This document shows positions 26,234 through 28,283 of a DNA stretch of 28,283 bases, in pieces. A model generated the notes under the pieces. That model was not told the origin of the DNA. It was given only the letters and a program-made list of their open reading frames with translations, and did no database searches. The number at the start of each line of letters is the position of its first letter. Position 1 is the first letter of the stretch. This stretch comes from JASHVB01 sp049522565 (lineage in GTDB: Bacteria; Pseudomonadota; Alphaproteobacteria; Acetobacterales; Acetobacteraceae): the NCBI GenBank assembly GCA_049522565.1, contig JBEKNT010000027.1:1-28283 (forward strand), in the 5' to 3' direction. The translations under genes were made by a program, and so were the position numbers.

Positions 26234-26680
26234 ATGCCCACCCCGATGACCGCCGGAGTCACGCAGCAAGGCAGCAGCGTGGAGGGAAAGGTCTGGCACA
26301 TCCTCGGCCAGACCTATACGCCGCTGAGCCTGACCGAGAGCAGTTTCTCGTGGCACGCGCTGCTGCCGCCGGGCACGTTCGTGCCGCCGCATGTCCATCC
26401 GACACAGGACGAGTTCATCTACGTGCTGGAGGGCAAGTTCGACCTGCTGCTGGACGGGCAGGCCGCGAAGGCGTCAGCCGGCGACCTGATCCGCCTGCCG
26501 CGCTGCATTCCGCACGGGCTGTTCAATCGCACCGAGGCCAACATCACGTGCATCTTCTGGGTGTCGCCGACGCGCAAGCTGTGGGACCTGTTCCACGCCA
26601 TCGACAATGTGCCCGACCCGGCCGAGATCGTGCGTCTCGCCGGCATGCACGAGGTGGAGTTCATGCCGCCGCCAGGATGA
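26234..26680 (+). CDS. cupin domain protein
   Basis: This 148-residue single-domain cupin has motif 1 PPHVHPTQDEFIYVLEG, giving metal ligands His53, His55 and Glu60, and motif 2 GDLIRLPRCIPHGLFN with His94. The complete set suggests an active metal centre, possibly a dioxygenase, isomerase or small-molecule-binding protein; the reaction cannot be told. AAGGAG lies 7 bases before the ATG. It converges with the flavin monooxygenase with 4 bases between the stops. The two are not co-transcribed, but could share a pathway. Confidence 0.92.
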   Translation: MPTPMTAGVTQQGSSVEGKVWHILGQTYTPLSLTESSFSWHALLPPGTFVPPHVHPTQDEFIYVLEGKFDLLLDGQAAKASAGDLIRLPRCIPHGLFNRTEANITCIFWVSPTRKLWDLFHAIDNVPDPAEIVRLAGMHEVEFMPPPG

Positions 26681-26684
26681 CCGC

Positions 26685-27938
26685 TCACCGCGCGCGGTTC
26701 ACCTGCTCGCGCGCGAACCCGGCCATCGAGGCGTAGCCGCGCACGATCGCCTCGCGTTCGGCGTGCGAGGCAACAGCGTTTACGTCGGTGAAGCCGTCCG
26801 GTGCGCGTTCCTCCAGCACGTCGATCACCCGCTCGGGGCCGCCCTTGCGGTTGTTCAGCACGATCTCCGCGGTCATCGGCCGGCGCTCGGCGTCATAGGC
26901 GGCCAGCGCCTGCGGCACCGGCGCGCCGGACGTCAGGTGCCGTGCCAGCGAGCATGCATCCAGCACGGCCTGGCTCGCGCCGTTGGAGCCCACCGGGTAC
27001 ATCGGATGCGCCGCGTCGCCGAGCAATGTGGCGCGACCGAACGACCAGCGCGGCAGCGGCTCGCGATCGCACAGCGGGTATTCGTAGAACGTGCCGGAGG
27101 CGCGGATCAGCGCCAACGGATCGACGAAATCGAGCCGGAAGCGATCGCGCATGAAGGGCTCGACGTCGTCCCATTCGCCGGGGCGGTTCCAGTCCTCGCG
27201 GCGTGGCGGCGGCGCGCTGGCGGGGTCGGCGATGCGGGCCATCACCGCCCAGTTGGTCAGTCGCCGCTGCGGCGCCGCGGGATCGAAGTGGATCGGGTAG
27301 AACACGAATTTTCCCCCCATGCCGCCGGCGATCACCATGGTGCGGCCATCGATATAGACCGGCCAGTCGGCGGCACCGCGCCACAGCATGGTGCCGTTCC
27401 ACACCGGCGCGCCTTCGTCGGGATAGAACGCCGCGCGCAGGGTGGAATGGATGCCGTCGGCCCCGACCAGCACGTCGCCTTCGGCGGTGAATCTTTGTCC
27501 GTCATCGCGCTGTTCGAATTGCGCCGCGACCCGATCGCCGTGTTCGGTGAACGACACCAGCCGGCAGCCGCCGCGCATCTTGTCGGCACCGAGCCGCTCG
27601 CGCACCGCGTCGAGCAAAACGGTGTGCAGCTTGCCGCGGTGGATGGAGAATTGTGGCGTGTCGAAGCCGGCATCGGTGCCGCGCAGTTCACGCCAAACGA
27701 CCTGACCGAAGCGGTTGGCATAGATCAGCTCGCGCGTGCGGATGCCGGCGCGGTCCAGTGCCGGCAACAGGCCGAGCGCCGCCAGCTCCTTGATCGCGTG
27801 CGGCAGGGTGTTGATGCCGACGCCGAGCTCGCGCAGTTCGCGCACTTGCTCGAACACGGTGCATTCGATCCCTACGGCGTGCAGCGACAGCGCCGCCGCC
27901 AGCCCGCCGATCCCGCCGCCCACGATCAGAACGTGCAT
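26685..27938 (-). CDS. FAD-dependent aromatic-ring monooxygenase (class A)
   Basis: This 417-residue protein starts with the FAD-binding Rossmann motif VGGGIGG (6-12) with Glu30 for the ribose. It has the DG motif VGADGIHSTLR (158-168) and the GD motif LLGDAAHPMYPVGSNGASQA (305-324), both diagnostic for class A flavoprotein hydroxylases. It resembles the PhzS/salicylate-hydroxylase-like 'flavin-dependent oxidoreductase' group. It would hydroxylate an aromatic or similar compound using NAD(P)H and O2; the substrate is unknown. The ATG at 27938 has GGGAG upstream. No membrane helix or signal is present. Confidence 0.92.
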   Translation of the reverse strand: MHVLIVGGGIGGLAAALSLHAVGIECTVFEQVRELRELGVGINTLPHAIKELAALGLLPALDRAGIRTRELIYANRFGQVVWRELRGTDAGFDTPQFSIHRGKLHTVLLDAVRERLGADKMRGGCRLVSFTEHGDRVAAQFEQRDDGQRFTAEGDVLVGADGIHSTLRAAFYPDEGAPVWNGTMLWRGAADWPVYIDGRTMVIAGGMGGKFVFYPIHFDPAAPQRRLTNWAVMARIADPASAPPPRREDWNRPGEWDDVEPFMRDRFRLDFVDPLALIRASGTFYEYPLCDREPLPRWSFGRATLLGDAAHPMYPVGSNGASQAVLDACSLARHLTSGAPVPQALAAYDAERRPMTAEIVLNNRKGGPERVIDVLEERAPDGFTDVNAVASHAEREAIVRGYASMAGFAREQVNRAR

Positions 27939-28262
27939 CGTTGGTGTCTCCCTGTCGCGTCACCAGGCGCAAACAGGTGCGGTGATCGTGCTGGCCACGG
28001 CCGTCCTGTTCCACCCGGGAGGGAAGGTTGCCTCGGTTCTGGCGCGATTGCACGCGGGCGTTTGTGCGCCGTCTTGCCGCCGCCGGATGAGCGGCATGAT
28101 TGAAGTTGGCCACCGTGTTCCTGGATGGCCGTCAGCAAGTATCGGTTGCCGGACGGCGGGAAACCTGCCTGCGTGATCGTCAGGCGTCGGGCCGGCAGCG
28201 CCTTGCTGGCGGAGCAGGAGTTACGGCGGTAGTTTCGATCGCGCCACTTCGGAGCCGGCATC
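27939..28262. other. 324-bp intergenic region
   Basis: This stretch lies between the monooxygenase start and a new rightward gene. It likely contains both promoters, but I see no convincing -35/-10 pair, terminator, repeat or RNA gene. Open frames here lack protein features. Confidence 0.5.
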
Positions 28263-28283
28263 ATGACCAGGATTTCCCACGTT
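28263..28283 (+). CDS. probable gene start cut by the window edge
   Basis: An ATG preceded by GGAG at 8 bases opens a frame for MTRISHV up to the end of the window. Seven residues are too few to name a product. Confidence 0.4.

Overview
The window is GC-rich DNA, densely coded on both strands. It most likely comes from an alphaproteobacterium, probably Rhodospirillales/Acetobacterales. The basis is gene content: mutS next to glnD, a PilZ-tailed PAS chemoreceptor of the Azospirillum kind, and many GC-rich dispersed palindromes. No rRNA, tRNA or CRISPR array is visible. The taxonomic call is inference, since no marker gene fixes it.

Layout. 1-275 (-) is the N-terminal end of the GTPase gene typA. 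445-738 (+) is a small exported protein. 859-4231 (+) is a three-gene cell-envelope operon: a proline/alanine-rich OmpA-like protein, a MotA/TolQ/ExbB-type proton channel with a long cytoplasmic tail, and a MotB-like stator with a very long coiled coil and an OmpA peptidoglycan-binding domain. 4248-6752 (-) is a PAS/MCP/PilZ chemoreceptor. 7261-9813 (+) is a repeat-rich adhesin-like protein. 9952-14168 (-) holds a fatty acid desaturase, a phosphonate monoester hydrolase and a GT39/ArnT-like membrane glycosyltransferase. 14424-14891 (-) is a GFA-family zinc protein. 14892-15608 holds a decayed IS481-type transposase and small palindromes. 15609-18480 (+) is a peptide/nickel-type ABC transporter with one permease and two ATPases, but no binding protein or first permease. 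18627-19232 (+) is an odd holin-like/lipoprotein-like protein. 19584-20159 (+) is an ICMT-like membrane methyltransferase. 20303-25766 (-) is mutS-glnD. 26234-26680 (+) is a cupin, 26685-27938 (-) a flavin monooxygenase, and a new gene appears to start at 28263.

How it works together. The envelope motor operon and the chemoreceptor are neighbours on opposite strands, and the receptor carries a candidate CtrA-like box upstream. mutS-glnD is housekeeping (mismatch repair, nitrogen signalling). The rest is metabolic or accessory.

The most unusual features are: (i) the envelope motor, whose rod contains 21-nt heptad duplications and whose stator ribosome-binding site lies in a hairpin; (ii) a 93-bp palindromic element inserted in frame into the transporter ATPase, within its C-terminal cysteine cluster; (iii) four kinds of dispersed palindrome in 28 kb, mostly between genes; and (iv) the 18627-19232 protein, with an internal lipobox. 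No complete defence system or other multi-gene system of clearly new type is present. The motor operon is the best candidate for under-described biology.
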